The notes below the pieces were generated by a model that did no database searches, was not told where the DNA came from, and worked only from the letters and a program-made list of their open reading frames with translations. A stretch of 64,000 nt of DNA, from contig OZ018324.1 in assembly GCA_963969495.1 (NCBI GenBank), positions 48,239,623-48,303,622 on the forward strand, read 5' to 3'. Below, piece by piece: positions 1-11,223 of this stretch. The DNA comes from Ceratothoa steindachneri. Its lineage: Eukaryota > Arthropoda > Malacostraca > Isopoda > Cymothoidae. Position numbers and translations under genes: made by a program. Each line of letters opens with the position of its first letter. Position 1 is the first letter of the stretch.

Positions 1-805
1 ATTCATACCCTAAGCTCTTTGGATTTAGGGATAGAAAACTCCTTCGAGAGCTCAGTATAACCCTAGAGCCGGTGGCGCTCTTGGTTCTGACCAGAACGCC
101 ACCCTAGAGGGTACCACCTTTGACTAATTGTCGCCACCCCTCTGCCCCCAAAGCTTCTATAGCACCGGGAGTATCTCGTTCTTGCCTTTTTGGAGCACAC
201 GCCTTGTCATGCTGGAACTGTGCCAGGTTATACGGATGGCTCCAAGTCCAAAGAAGGTGGGCGGGGGCAGTTTTCACGCTGTATCCCCTCTGTTTGAAGT
301 CAGCGAGGCTCTGCCATGCGATGCGTCTGTTTTTACGGCCAAGCTGGTTGCAATACACCACTAGCATGCGAGATAATGCGAAGTACCCAGTTCGGAAACA
401 GGATTGTGATTTATGGCGACTCACAAAGCCACCTGAGTGCTCTCGCGGCTTTAGAATCTCCACATCTTCTGCTTCACGATATCCGTGACGCCACGGTTTT
501 GGTAAACCGGGCGGATGTCAAGATTATCTTCTGTTGGGTTCCTGGACATGTAAAAATTGCGGGGATTGAGCGAGCCGATGAGGGCGCCAAATAGCCCGCG
601 AGGACTGGGCTACCATACCAGCGTTTCCCTCTTCCTCCCATCATTTACATGGCAGGAATACGGGCAGCCCTCTGAGCAGCTAGGCAAAAAATATGGAAGA
701 CAGTCGAAGGGAATTTAAAGTTACGTAATATTGCGACGCGACTTTTACCATCTACTTACCCCCTAATGCCACGACGGCCTCAGGATTGAACAAGTGGCCA
801 AAAGC
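1..805 (+). mobile_element. I-like LINE copy A, 3' fragment (ORF2 C-terminal part)
   Basis: This stretch aligns by eye with 58585-59285 of the longest copy of the same family (copy C). It covers the end of the reverse transcriptase connection region, the RNase H domain and the start of the C-terminal zinc-finger region. It enters the window already truncated and stops near 800, just after the codons matching MPRRLQ of copy C. From about 815 the sequence instead matches ORF1, so a second copy (B) follows head to tail. Stops and frameshifts are scattered throughout. An RNase H domain within a LINE points to the I/R1/LOA group; the exact clade is not established here. Confidence 0.8.
316..594 (+). 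pseudogene. RNase H domain fragment of LINE ORF2 (copy A)
   Basis: This 92-codon open segment has the C-terminal half of a LINE-type RNase H. A GDSQSHLSAL block carries the metal-binding aspartate. About 40 residues later comes FCWVPGHV, then GIERADEGAK with the terminal AD..AK motif. In the I and R1 groups this domain degrades the RNA strand during target-primed reverse transcription. The initial methionine is internal to the domain, so the true protein started far upstream in the reverse transcriptase. Upstream codons are interrupted. It is a relic, but the best preserved RNase H block of this family in the window. Confidence 0.8.
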
Positions 806-814
806 CATTGCTCA

Positions 815-2030
815 ATAAAAGGAGATTTTTACTAAACCGTCTGATAGAGAGCCTTTTGATGAATGTAACAGACACTTCTGAGGCGACCGTGATTAGTAAC
901 TTTCCCACACTTGATGCTCGCTGTTGATTGTGACGCCGCACACTATCATGAATTTCATGAAAGGACTGGTTTTTGCAAGGGAACTTGTGGACTACTGCTT
1001 ACACTACGTCACTAAAGAGCTAGATGATCTGGCAGCAGTCAAGTCAAGCATGTACTTAGAACACGGGTTGAGGGGGGGGGGGAAGCGAAACCCACACTTA
1101 AAACCCTTCGTTTCTTTCGATCGTCATCGGCTCCCCAAAATAAAAGTGTGTCGTAATGCTATCGCGTGAAGTTATTCGTGCAACTGACACTGAAGTACTA
1201 CAACTGCCACTAGTTTGGGTACGAATCGCTCTTGTAGACTTAAAAAGTTAGGTCTACCCGAATTCTGGGTAAGTCTTTCCAAGGCAGTACATAATTAGTC
1301 TTTATCCTGTATAACAAAGTGTCTCAATTGCGTAGTTGAAGCAATGTAGCGCGTATCTCATGGAGAAGAAAAAAAAGGGCCATTCAGGCTGCGGATTGTC
1401 TCTCCTTATGTGATGCTAAAGACTTGGTGCGGGTGCTCCTAGGGCTAACTAGGCTGTATTTTTGCCTCAATAGTTAAAAAGGCAGCCTTTTTTCCTGGTT
1501 CATCCATAACTACGGGCCCGTTCGCTTCCGCGGCCATTCGCAAGCCTTCTGCGGGTTTTATCCATCTCAGACGTTCACCTGGTACATCTAGCAAAACAAA
1601 GAGTTCAAACCTAGCTTCTACTAAAACAATGGCTTTTCCACCTCTCTCTACGCTGCGTGGCCGTTTCCCATATGAAGAAACGACCTCCCACCTCGACCAA
1701 GAATCTTAAACTTGACCTACAAAAGGCGAACAACACCAAAAGAGTTTCGGCGCCCATGCCCCAACCTAATAATGAACGGTGGCTCAGAAACTGTGGATCC
1801 TCCAAAGAAGGGACCCCGACATCCGAAGTCATCCTTTCCGTCAAAAGTTTCCAGCCAGAGTGATGAAATGACTCACATAACTAGCCAAACCTGCCCCGAT
1901 AAATCATTAAACGCGATAGCACCTTCAGCGTGTTGCACGATCAACAACGCCCGGAGTTATGTCACCGGGAAGCATACGACCATTCCCCCGAGGGTTTTTT
2001 CTTTGAAGCTGACACCAGCATTTCCTTCAA
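815..2030 (+). pseudogene. LINE ORF1 (gag-like) remnant, copy B
   Basis: The segment at 924-1169 encodes TPHTIMNFMKGLVFARELVDY, closely matching the ORF1 core of copy C at 55188-55260. Around 1318-1425 the DNA matches the zinc-knuckle region of copy C, but the knuckle codons are mostly destroyed. In this LINE group ORF1 encodes a nucleic-acid-binding protein that coats the element RNA. A run of about twelve G near 1072 lies inside the ORF1 region. Many stops mean no product is expected. The 5' limit is set by the junction with copy A and is only approximate. Confidence 0.65.
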
Positions 2031-2039
2031 TGGAATTCC

Positions 2040-5000
2040 GTGCACTCTAAGCTAATTGGAAGAAGCTGCAGAATCTCATGTCCTCCCGTTCCCCGTTAGC
2101 TATTTTCTGAAGGATACAATAATGGGCGCATGGCCCTTGTCTACTCTCACGGCGCATCAGGGTTTTACAACTCCACAACCACAAGATGAGGGCCAGGCAA
2201 GAAGATTTACATCTGCCATGATGTCTCCGTTCTTCTATTTGTTGTAAATACTTCCTTTCAGGCAGCAGCAATACACCTGCACCTGTATAGGCGCTATACT
2301 GATAATTCTGCGTATATTTCACCGTCAACCGCCTTCGACGCGTGGGAATTACGCCAGTCGTGGCGCTGTTGCCGAGGTGTTTTCTCATACCCGGTCATTT
2401 GAAAAGTAGACCCCCTCTTGGGGAACTACGCTATCAAACCCAGGGGTCAGGTCCTTGCAGACCTGATCGACGAGCTGGAGATATGTGTCCCTGTCTTGGA
2501 TAAGTTCAAGCATCACTACCAAGGAACTGCTTCATTTTCCTGCCTCGATTTTCTAGTCATTCTCCGAATACACAGTCATACGTTCGGTGGGAGATGTCAA
2601 TGACCTTCAGAGTAGTGACAAATTTTCCATTCAACTACCACTTTCTGGGTCTCTAAAAACTGCCTCGGTGCAGCTTCGATTGGTCATGGTGTTTTGTATT
2701 TCAGGAAATGACTGATATATTTTTCCCACTCGAAGAGTTTAGTTTAGTGAATGAGACCGTTGAGATATTCTCTGGTTACCTCATCGCCCTAAGCCTATCC
2801 TATTCCTAGAATGTCTGGCCATTCTACATGCTGTCCGCTTTCTTGGTGCTCGGCCGAGTGTGAGATGTCCTCAGACAGAAGTGATATTTATACATGAGCT
2901 ATACGCGCAGCCAGAACGACTTCATCTTCGGGGAATTTCACCGAGCTTTGTTCGGGTTTGTTTCGAAGCACGCCTGACGTTCTTCCTGGCGGGCATACGT
3001 GTTTTCACTTATCGGGATGACCCTCCTAAAGAGGTATAGAATCGATTCAAAATGATTCGGAGCATGTTATCGCAGGACTCCATTCCCGTTATCCATGAGG
3101 ATGGCAGCACATCTCCGATCCCGGGTCCCTGGCGGATTATTTCGTAGCAGCATTCCCCACATTATCTAGCCGAGATGCTGTTCCGCCAGCCTTCATTGTA
3201 CGTCTTGATCTCTCTGAAGGCCACTGACGGGACTTTACTCCATAGGCGGAGAACCCTTCAACGCGAAAGTTTTACGTTGAGTGAGTTGTGTTAACTATCG
3301 TATAATGCGCGAACACCGTTCATGGTTCGGGCGATGCGCCGGATGCCATGCTTCGACACCTAGGTGAGAGAGGCATGACATTTTTGCAAAATTTACTTAA
3401 CATTATCTGGGCAGACTTATGCGAATGGATAATGTGTTTGTTTTTCGTAAACCTGGAAGAGATAACTCTACCCTGCCTGGTTTTCGCCTAAGCTCTCTAA
3501 CGTCTTACATGTACAAGATGTTGCAGAAATTGTTAAATCTTAGACTACACCTTTTCCTGGACAACGGAGCCCACCTGTTTTCTGGAAAATGCGTCTTCCG
3601 CAATTTGACTCTCCGTCGGATGCTCTGTTGCTACTAGAAATTGCTCTCTACGTAGCCTTCCTTTGTAGAGAGTGCTACGTCACTGGTTTCGAGCTGGACA
3701 AGGCATGTGCAATTGTATGGCGTTAAGGTATCGTGGTGACCTTTCACACGGTGGTTGATATGGGACGCCTTCCAATCTTTATTTTTGAATTTTGAGAGAT
3801 GGTCGATTCCGCGTATGAGTGGTGGGAACCCTCTCTGGTGAAATGGAGCAGCATGAGGGCGTTTCGCTCCTCAGTGTCCCTTTTTGCCCTTAGCATCAAC
3901 GTTATCACCTAGGTGCTGCCGGGAGATGATTTACTACGCCTTTCGTGTCAGACCATTCCATTTCTTGTGGTGCGACCCAGATGCTCACGCTGGAGCGTCG
4001 ATTCAAACAGTTATTGAACTGCCTCTCACGCTATGGTACCACGCACATCTTTCGGTTTTTCTTGGCTAACTCTAAGGTGATACACTTTTTCCGCCAGCCA
4101 GGACTCTACCCCAACCCAGATTTGTCCCTAAGCAGGGCTTCCCTAGAAGTAGTGGATTTGTACCGTTTCCATGGCCTTATCTTTGACCAAGGCTTCACCT
4201 AGGATGCTCATATTCGCAGCCTTAGGGTTCCACGCTTGACTACGAATGCAACTTTTAAGCATCTGCAGACGAGTGTGTTTTCGGAAGGTGGACTCAATGC
4301 ACCACCACACCATTATCCGCCTGTCGACAGGTGCCTTCCGCCAGCACGTCTCCACATTGAGTATCTACCTGTCCATGTTCGGGCAAAGCCACTCACTCTG
4401 AGCCATCTATTGTGCACTTATTCGTTTGTAGGCGTAGGCCTGCCGTATCCCCCAGTCACCAACGGCCTAGCTGATTGTAATAGACCGCTCGTTATGGGAG
4501 ATAACTCGTCGTGCCCGGTTCGCAGATCAGATTAGGATCTGTAGCGAATCTCAAACTGCCATGATTGCTCTTTGGACATTAGAATCTTATAACCTCTTGT
4601 TTTTGGTATCCGTGACGCCACCACGGTTACAGCGAGCTTGACGAATTTTGAGATTATCTTCTACTGGCTTTCTGCCATGTACTGATTTTGGCGAATAAGG
4701 GCGTCAAATATTAGGTGAGAATTTGGCGACCTGACCAGCGTTTTGCTCTTCCTCATTCTGACTACGTGGCAGGAATAAGGTAAGCCCTTTGGGGTGCCTG
4801 GCAAAGAAGATGTCAGACAGCCAAGCGGAAGTTAAAGTTGCGTTCCATCATCGTATCGCGCCAAGACTATTACTTTGGAGCTATACTCCCAAATGGCGCG
4901 ACGGCTTCAGGTCGCTTTCTGTCGCGGGACGCACCGCCATTTGACGAAGCGTCCCACCCTAACTTACTGTAACGACTGCATTGTCCCTCAGACTACTCGA

Positions 5001-5120
5001 CATATTCTTGTTGAATGGGTAATCTTCACGTACGTTATCTCTCCCGGTACCAAGTCGAGCATGGTCGCTACCACTTGCCTCTTGTACTTGGGACAATTCA
5101 TACACGGTCTTATGGACTAG
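2040..5120 (+). pseudogene. LINE ORF2 (endonuclease, reverse transcriptase, RNase H, zinc finger) remnant, copy B
   Basis: At 2418-2585 an open segment carries the endonuclease C-terminal block KPRGQVLADLIDELEI followed by ASFSCLDF, the same as in copy C. Reverse transcriptase pieces lie at 3419-3637 and 3945-4202; the latter carries ASLEVVDLYRFHGLIFDQ from the region after the catalytic box. The C-terminal block at 4875-5030 contains GTHRHL, then CNDC and TTRHILVEW, a Cys/His zinc-finger-like tail typical of the I group. Frameshifts separate all pieces. The catalytic YVDD is replaced, so the enzyme is dead. Confidence 0.75.
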
Positions 5121-5369
5121 TTGACTTCTTGGAAAATGCTACCCTCCTCTATTTTATTTTACTCTCTTCGGTATTTGTCGCTTGCTCCAGCGCTAGAGGG
5201 GGGCGCCCCTTACCCCGGAGCTTGCTTCGTTTTTCAATTTTGGTTCTTGATTTGCCCTTGGTTTCCTGATTGTTTTTTTTATGTTCTTTGTATTTTTGCT
5301 CGGCTTTGTTTGTTGTCTTTATTTATCCTAGTATTAGGCTATAATATAATTACAGCAACGATGGGATAA

Positions 5370-5575
5370 CCTCACCAGAAATATCACCCTAGTTGGCCAG
5401 AAGCCCATATCTTTCCTTCAGCAGCTCCGAGACCCCACACTTACCCACTTCACAGGTACAGAGCTGATGTATACCTTCCTCAATCGTCTCTTCAATTATG
5501 AGACACATATTCTGGAGGCGCTAGGGGAAGTTCAATCCCTCGACAGCTTAGCGGAGACTGCCGATACGTCTTAGC
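5370..5575 (+). pseudogene. gag-like fragment of the Ty3/gypsy element
   Basis: One frame runs open from about 5370 to the TAG near 5572. It contains a block resembling the capsid C-terminal half of arthropod Ty3/gypsy Gag: FLQQLRDP, then LFNYETHILEALGEV, then LDSLAETAD, which recalls the usual LAELADKI motif. Gag packages the element RNA. Stops follow at once, and downstream DNA to 5800 can only be read with several interruptions. The assignment rests on motif resemblance and on its position just upstream of protease and reverse transcriptase remnants. Confidence 0.5.
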
Positions 5576-6153
5576 TCAGGATGCGTTAGGTGGCCGGGGG
5601 CTTGTCCGACCTTTGAGGTAAGCGCAGCTCTATTGACTCCCAGGACCGCCCATTGCTAGAAGCAAATATTGACAAACTCATCTAGGTGGTCCAGAATCTG
5701 GCCAAATAGCTGCGAGCAAAAGCTCGCTCCGAAGTAACAGTCTTGGTTTCAGCTCACGATCTCGGTGCTCGGGTCAGTCTGACTCTTTGCCGACGGGAGA
5801 TTCAGTAAGTAAACAATCAAGCTGGTGATGGTATCACAAGAAATTCAAAGGTGAGGCCCATCGCTGCCTGCCACCCTGTGGCTTCTCTGTGAAGGGAATC
5901 CAATGACTATCTTCTCCTGCTTCCTCCAAAGGAGACCCTACCCCTACCATCTCCCTTTGGCTACCAGAAGACAGCCAATAGCATCCTGCTGAAATCTCAA
6001 ACCATTCAGTATCTACCAGTCTCACCACTGTACCTCGTCTGGAAACCACACGTAACTTTGCACACCTTTACTTCACAGGTCACTAGTCGGTAAATCCAAG
6101 AGGAATGACAAACGTATTTCATGCTGAAATACAAAACGTAAATCAGCCGATCT

Positions 6154-6812
6154 TTGGTGTTCTTCGGTAGCGCCACCAGCTCCAACTCAAGGATACTTTC
6201 TTTCGGAAGACTATATCATCCTTCCCAAGCACTCACTGTGGGAGAGAAGAAGGTCTTTAATCCCTGCCCTTTGCCTCTTCATCAGGTCCAGATACCTGAC
6301 TCAACTTTCTCGTTGACAGCAGGCAGCTCTACCATTTTCATTATTCCGGCTCCGCCTCGGGACATAGACGTGGACCTCCGATGGTTTTCACGTGACAAAG
6401 CAACTGAGATAAGCATATTCCCATCTATTTTAAGAAGCTTCTTTCGATATCTATATTTCCAGAACGGTCTCTTCCTTGGCTGTTCTTTGTTGCTAACGCC
6501 AGTCTCCCCATCTTAGGAACTGACTTTTTGCAACAATTCTTGATTTTCTTTGATTTAAAAGGGCGTACACTCTCGGATCAAGTGTCTGGAAAGTTATTTA
6601 TTGCAGGTCTTCCTATCGCAGCCACAGGCCTCCTTCTAGCCGTGCGACCTACAATACAGGCAGTCACTCGACTTAACACTACATTGACAAACCAGTCCTC
6701 TCTTTACATACGCCCGAACCGCTCTCATCCGCGAAGGAGGAGTTCTCCCGAGCAAAGAAGGAACGCAATTATTCGGAAATCGAAATCTTCCTGGATCTTT
6801 CAATACATATAG
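6154..6812 (+). pseudogene. aspartic protease region of the Ty3/gypsy element (remnant)
   Basis: Two adjacent frames, 6154-6516 and 6528-6812, cover this stretch. Across their junction the sequence reads LGTDFLQQF followed by FFDLKGRTLSDQ. This is the ILGxDFLxxF...VDxxxxxL signature at the end of retroviral-type aspartic proteases in Ty3/gypsy elements. The N-terminal DTG catalytic box is not visible. A one-base shift with a stop near 6516 separates the halves. The protease would mature Gag-Pol; this copy cannot. Confidence 0.55.
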
Positions 6813-7070
6813 TTTCTAAGAAAAATAAAATAGGCCCTATAGGCTAGTGTAAGACTTACGTGCATTAAACAGAGTCACTAATGCTGATACTTATCTAATT
6901 CCATTCGTCTCTGATTTTACGGCCCGAATCGCAGGTACTCGATATAATAAAAGTTTTCATTCTAATTCCGGTGGAAGTGTCAAATGAAGAGAAAACGTGT
7001 GTAGCCACGCTTTATGTAGGTATGTTTTATTTGTACATGCCACTCGGTTTGAGGTCGTTTTCACAAACGT

Positions 7071-7382
7071 TTGTGGATTTTCTTAACGAAGGACAAATTA
7101 GTCTACTCTCCAGACAACAAAACTCACCTAGAATACCTAAAGCAGTTATTTGACCGCCTACTGGCCTATAGTTTAAAGTTGGCACCGCACAAATGCCAAT
7201 TAGGAGTGGACCGGCTCGAATTTATAGGATACCTCCTAACCAACATGAACATCTCACTTGTGCCTGATAATCTTGCAGTCATACGCAATTTACCTCCACC
7301 CGCCACATATAAATCTCCAAGGAAATTCCTAGGCCTATTCATTTTTTATAGGAATCGTAAAAAAATGTGGCTTCTAATTTAG
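7071..7382 (+). pseudogene. reverse transcriptase C-terminal part of the Ty3/gypsy element
   Basis: The 103-codon open segment shows the landmark string of Ty3/gypsy reverse transcriptase after the catalytic site: HLEYLKQLFDRLLAYSLKL, KCQLGVDRLEFIGYLL, then SLVPDNLAVIRNLPPP and KFLGLFIFYR. These match the family pattern HLxHLxxVFxRL...KCxF...FLGHxI...PxPxTxKxLRxFLGL. The upstream YxDD block is not preserved in frame. It ends at a TAG at 7380, after which the connection to RNase H continues in a broken frame. Confidence 0.8.
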
Positions 7383-7456
7383 CTCCGATAAATAACTTCC
7401 TGAAGTGTGCACACGTACACAGCAAATCCCCATTAAATTGGCTGAAAAAGGCCACA

Positions 7457-7496
7457 GTGGCTGAGGACATCGCCAAAGTGCGATGTCCTCAGCCAC
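7457..7496. repeat. perfect 17-bp inverted repeat (hairpin), 6-base loop
   Basis: The left arm 7457-7473 reads GTGGCTGAGGACATCGC and the right arm 7480-7496 is its exact reverse complement, around the loop CAAAGT. It lies inside the Ty3/gypsy pol remnant between reverse transcriptase and RNase H, where the family has no such structure. Confidence 0.9.
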
Positions 7497-7504
7497 CGAA
7501 TTAA

Positions 7505-7837
7505 GGCACAAATTGTAGGATGCCAATTTCATATTTTGGTTAATGCAAGAGCGACGGGTGGAGGGGCGGGGTGCACCTTGGAATAACATCAGATGGGAAC
7601 GTGGGCCTCATTAGCTTTTTTTTCTTGAAAAAGTTGTCCCCAGCTCAGACAAAAATGTCTACGTTTGAAAGAGAGTTCCTTGTGTCTTTTTCAGGAGTAA
7701 CAAAGTTCATTCCCATGATACAAGGGTCCAAGGTAAACCCGTTTACTAACCACAAGGCTCTCGCTTTGGTATTTCTTTCCCCCAATACTTCTTACAGTCT
7801 TCTGTTGGTATTACCAAACGCTCCACTATTATCCTGA
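7505..7837 (+). pseudogene. RNase H-like domain of the Ty3/gypsy element
   Basis: From 7571 the frame reads ITSDGNVGLISFF then KLSPAQTKMSTFEREFLVSF and NPFTNHKALALVF. This corresponds to the Ty3/gypsy RNase H pattern TDAS...FFSKxLxxxQxxYSTFDRELLA...FTDHKPL. Catalytic aspartates appear altered: TDAS reads TSDG, and TDHK reads TNHK. The preceding stretch 7400-7505 contains a perfect 17-bp hairpin that is not part of normal pol. The domain ends at a TGA near 7835. Confidence 0.7.
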
Positions 7838-7926
7838 ATAGTTCCCATGATCAATGGTCGAAAAACGTGATTGGTCTTCCTTTGCATTTTTAAATTTTTT
7901 TAGGCGCACCTAGTAACCTAGTCGTT

Positions 7927-7928
<2 letters not shown>

Positions 7929-8016
<88 letters not shown>
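7929..8016. repeat. (TA)n microsatellite, about 88 bases
   Basis: An uninterrupted AT dinucleotide run. It lies about 90 bases after the end of the Ty3/gypsy remnant. Confidence 0.97.
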
Positions 8017-8020
<4 letters not shown>

Positions 8021-8925
8021 AAATGTCCTACGTACACAATATACATACTGAAATATTCTAAACCTTGCGGAACCATGAATGGTTCTCCTAAACAAAATGG
8101 AAAGTCTAGAGTGAACTCAGATATTTTGCGAGACGCGTGGGAATATGGTAGAATCAGGTCATCCCTGGGAGGTATTAGAACAGGCATGCACAACCTTTTT
8201 TTAATTACGGCCCGAACTCTGGTTTGAGAAAGGGCGGTGGCTAGTAATTCAGAGTAAGGAGAGAATTTAAGCAATAAACCCATACAACAATAATTATACA
8301 GTTAGCGACGCTAAAATTACTATTGCAATATTTGATCTAAAACTAAAAATGTCCCCAAAAGAATTAATGGTACTTTTTCATTATCGACAGTCAAGGATTT
8401 TCCCTAAGTTTATCTACTAAAGGATTTTTTATCTATATCTTTTTACTAAATGGTAAGGTTAACTTATTAAAAACTAATAAAATATTTCAAAACACTAGTA
8501 ATCTAACCTTACTTAATCTAATCCTTTAGGAAAAAAATATAAATACAAAAATACCTTAATAAAAAAACGGCTGTCGATAATAAGAAAGTATGGGAATAAT
8601 ATTACATAGATTTCTACAGTCAGCACGAGATCGTCTTGGGGGCTGCAAAATCCTCCATGTGCATCGGAACATTCCAGGATCAGGTGAAATTCGATTTCAT
8701 TTTTGACTCCTTCCAACCTTCCAATAACAGAGTTCTTGTCATCTCATTAAGAGCTTATGGTTGGATTAAGGGAATAGTTAAAAAAATGTGTTGTGAAATA
8801 CGTGTTCTTTTTTTAGCGCTGGAACGTCATTTAGCATCTATGTGAGAAAGAATAGAGCAGATACAGGACGGTGCATTAAAAGACTCCATGAAAAAATTCG
8901 TCTAAACAACAGTGACAAAAAAAAA
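8017..8925. other. AT-rich stretch without recognised genes
   Basis: No convincing coding frame or RNA gene was seen. Near 8190 the DNA reads AGGCATGCACAACCTTTTTT followed by ACGGCCCG, which recalls the end of some hAT non-autonomous elements, but no partner end was found. 8400-8600 is rich in A/T homopolymers. Confidence 0.6.
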
Positions 8926-9330
8926 ATGCAAATTTGAACCAAATCGCAAAAGCTGAAAATTCGAACCCATTGGCTAAATGTACAAATTTAACCCATTGAC
9001 AAAGAAGCGCAGAGTAGAGCTAATTTGAAAAAGTGCTAATTTTAAACCATTGGGAAAACATTCAAGATTGACAGCCATTGACAAATGCGTGCAAATTTGT
9101 ACCCAGTAACAAAGGCTACAAATTTGAACCTATTAATAAAACGTGAAAATTTGAATCCAATAGGAAAAAGTACAAATTTGAATACATTGAATATAGAGTG
9201 CAAATTTGAACACCAAAAGCAAAGAAGTGCAAATTTGAACCCCAAGAGCAAAGAAGTACAAATTTGAACCGAATGACCAAAAAGTGCAAATTTAAACCCA
9301 GTGTAAAAAAAGGGCAAATTTAAAAAATTA
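8926..9330. repeat. minisatellite, about 30-bp degenerate monomer
   Basis: About 13 diverged copies of a roughly 30-base unit with core GTGCAAATTTGAACCCATTG followed by a short A-rich spacer. Examples begin near 9090, 9117, 9171, 9199 and 9229. Unit lengths vary by a few bases, so the array is old. Translated frames of it give low-complexity NLN-type peptides that are not genes. Confidence 0.9.
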
Positions 9331-10487
9331 ACAATGATGGAATTCAACCATTACATATTCATGTGACTTGTCATTCCGACCTACGAAATTCTCTCTAGCA
9401 ACCAGAGATTCAGAGTTTCATGAATAAAGCTTTACCCAATTGGTTACATAGTGTTTTCCCAAGGAACATCAATCACACACAATTCTACTCACTTGGTCAG
9501 TGACATTATTTTTCTTACTCTCTCACAGAGTCAATCCATCTTTCTTTCGCCCGATTTAATACTCTTATCTCACTGCACAGTGCACAGTATCATACATCCT
9601 TTTAGTAATCTATTTTTGTCGATTCGATTGAGAAGTCCGTACCATCACATTCCAACAAGTCACTTCATAGCGTCAATTTTCTTAAAAAAAATGTCTCGTT
9701 TTATTTCTCTCTACTCTTTTAATATCTCTCGATTTATCTCTTTCTACTCTTCTTCCACTTGAGTTTTCTTTCTTATTCCTGTTTTCTTTAGATTCTAACT
9801 CGGCACCTTGAGTTCGTATGGAATTAACTGCGCTTTCATGAAGTTCAAACACTTTTGTTCTAGAAAATTGATAAATACAAACTTCAAACGGCAATCGTTT
9901 TAATTCTCTTCACACATACAATAAAAAACTCACTCATTAACTTTATGTAAATCACCCACAGAAACCAATACTAACGCAAGATCATCACCGTCTTTCCTTA
10001 CCCAAGGACACACTCTTTCACCAAAGTCACACATTTCATATCCATTCAGTAGTCTACTTCTCTCATTACATCATATATGGACGCATTAAAAATAAATGGT
10101 AACAAAATCACCTTTGGCACACACCTTTCCCTTAGGCTTATTTTTTCTCTTTGTATCTGTATTATTTTTTCGTCTTTCTTTCCTTACATTTAGATAGACT
10201 TCACTATGAGAGGAAGAGGCTGTAAAGTGAAAAGTGCGAAAGGGAGTAGTTGTAGAAAATTCTGGTGAGAACTATAAAGATCTTCGCAGTTCTACACAAA
10301 ATTCGGAATGGAAACCATCCCTTGACACTTTTACTCCTTTCCAACAAAGTAAGAAAGTTATTAATGCCCTTTCTTTCATTTCCCAAGTAAAAATGTAAGG
10401 AAGAAACATCCCGAGTTGGTGAAAGAGAATGATGGGCGGAATGCTATAGAGTTAAAGCGTGCAAATTTCGCCTTTCCGAAGAAAAAC
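9331..10487. other. AT-rich stretch without recognised genes
   Basis: Short open frames at 9451-9762 and 10204-10386 are T/C- or A-rich and resemble no family known to me. No RNA gene or element end was seen. The stretch separates two unrelated minisatellites. Confidence 0.55.
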
Positions 10488-10488
10488 G

Positions 10489-11129
10489 GGTCCTCTTGCA
10501 TATGTTGCATGTTAGGTCCTCTTGCTTATGTTGTTTATTAGGTCCTCTTGCATATGTTGCTTGTTATGTCCACTTGCATATGTTACATGTTAGGTCGTCT
10601 TACATATGTTAGGTTCTCTTGCATATGTTGGATGTTAGGTCATCTTGCATATGTTAGATGCTAGGTCCTCTTGCCCATGTTGTACGTTAGGTCCTCTTGA
10701 ATTGGTTGCATATTAGGTTCTCTTGTATATGTTGCATATTAGGTCCTCTTGCATATGTTGGATTTAGGTCTTATTGCATATGTTGGATGTTAGGTCACCT
10801 TGCATATGTTAGATGCTAGGTCCTCCTTTATATGTTGCACGTTAGGTCCTCTTGCTTATGTTGCATGTTAAGTCATCTTGCATGTGTTACATATTATGTC
10901 CCCTAGCATTTGCTGATTGCTATGTCCTCTTGCATATGTTGCACGTTAGGTCCTCTTGCATATGGTGGGAAGTCATCTTGCATAGCGGGCAAAAGTCATC
11001 TTGCATATGTTGCATGTTAGGTCATCCTACATATGTTTCATATTAGCTCCTCTTGCATAATTTTCATGTTATGTCCTATTGCATAGGTTGCTTGTTAGGT
11101 CGTTTTACACATGTTGTATCTTAAGCCCC

Positions 11130-11223
<94 letters not shown>

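Larger units (their letters stand above)
815..5360 (+). mobile_element. I-like LINE copy B, nearly full span but decayed
   Basis: The copy runs collinearly with copy C (54.8-59.76 kb). ORF1 remnants lie at about 820-2030, an endonuclease at 2040-2600, reverse transcriptase at about 2700-4250, RNase H at about 4480-4720, and the C-terminal zinc-finger block at 4860-5120. The 3' tail contains CTAGTATTAGGCTATAAT near 5330, matching the end of copy C. Stops and frameshifts occur in every domain. Around 3925-3960 the position matching the FYVDD catalytic box of copy C reads FRVR, so the polymerase aspartates are lost. Ty3/gypsy sequence begins within about 15 bases of the 3' end. Confidence 0.8.
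5370..7840 (+). mobile_element. Ty3/gypsy LTR retrotransposon, internal region, heavily decayed
   Basis: Four pieces occur in the canonical Ty3/gypsy order on one strand: a gag-like segment (5370-5575), the end of an aspartic protease (about 6510-6600), reverse transcriptase (7071-7382) and the connected RNase H (about 7505-7837). No LTRs, primer-binding site or integrase were recognised. The element starts immediately after the 3' end of LINE copy B and ends about 90 bases before a (TA)n tract. It is an old endogenous retroelement copy with stops and frameshifts in every domain. Confidence 0.75.

Noticed and set aside
8180..8230. Possible hAT-type terminus (AGGCATGCACAACCTTTTTT)
   Set aside because: No inverted partner or target duplication was found; too short to call.
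7910..8283. Open frames of repeated Ile-Tyr over (TA)n, also at 32008-32217 and 32927-33155
   Set aside because: Any (TA)n run is open in several frames; there is no coding signal outside the repeat.
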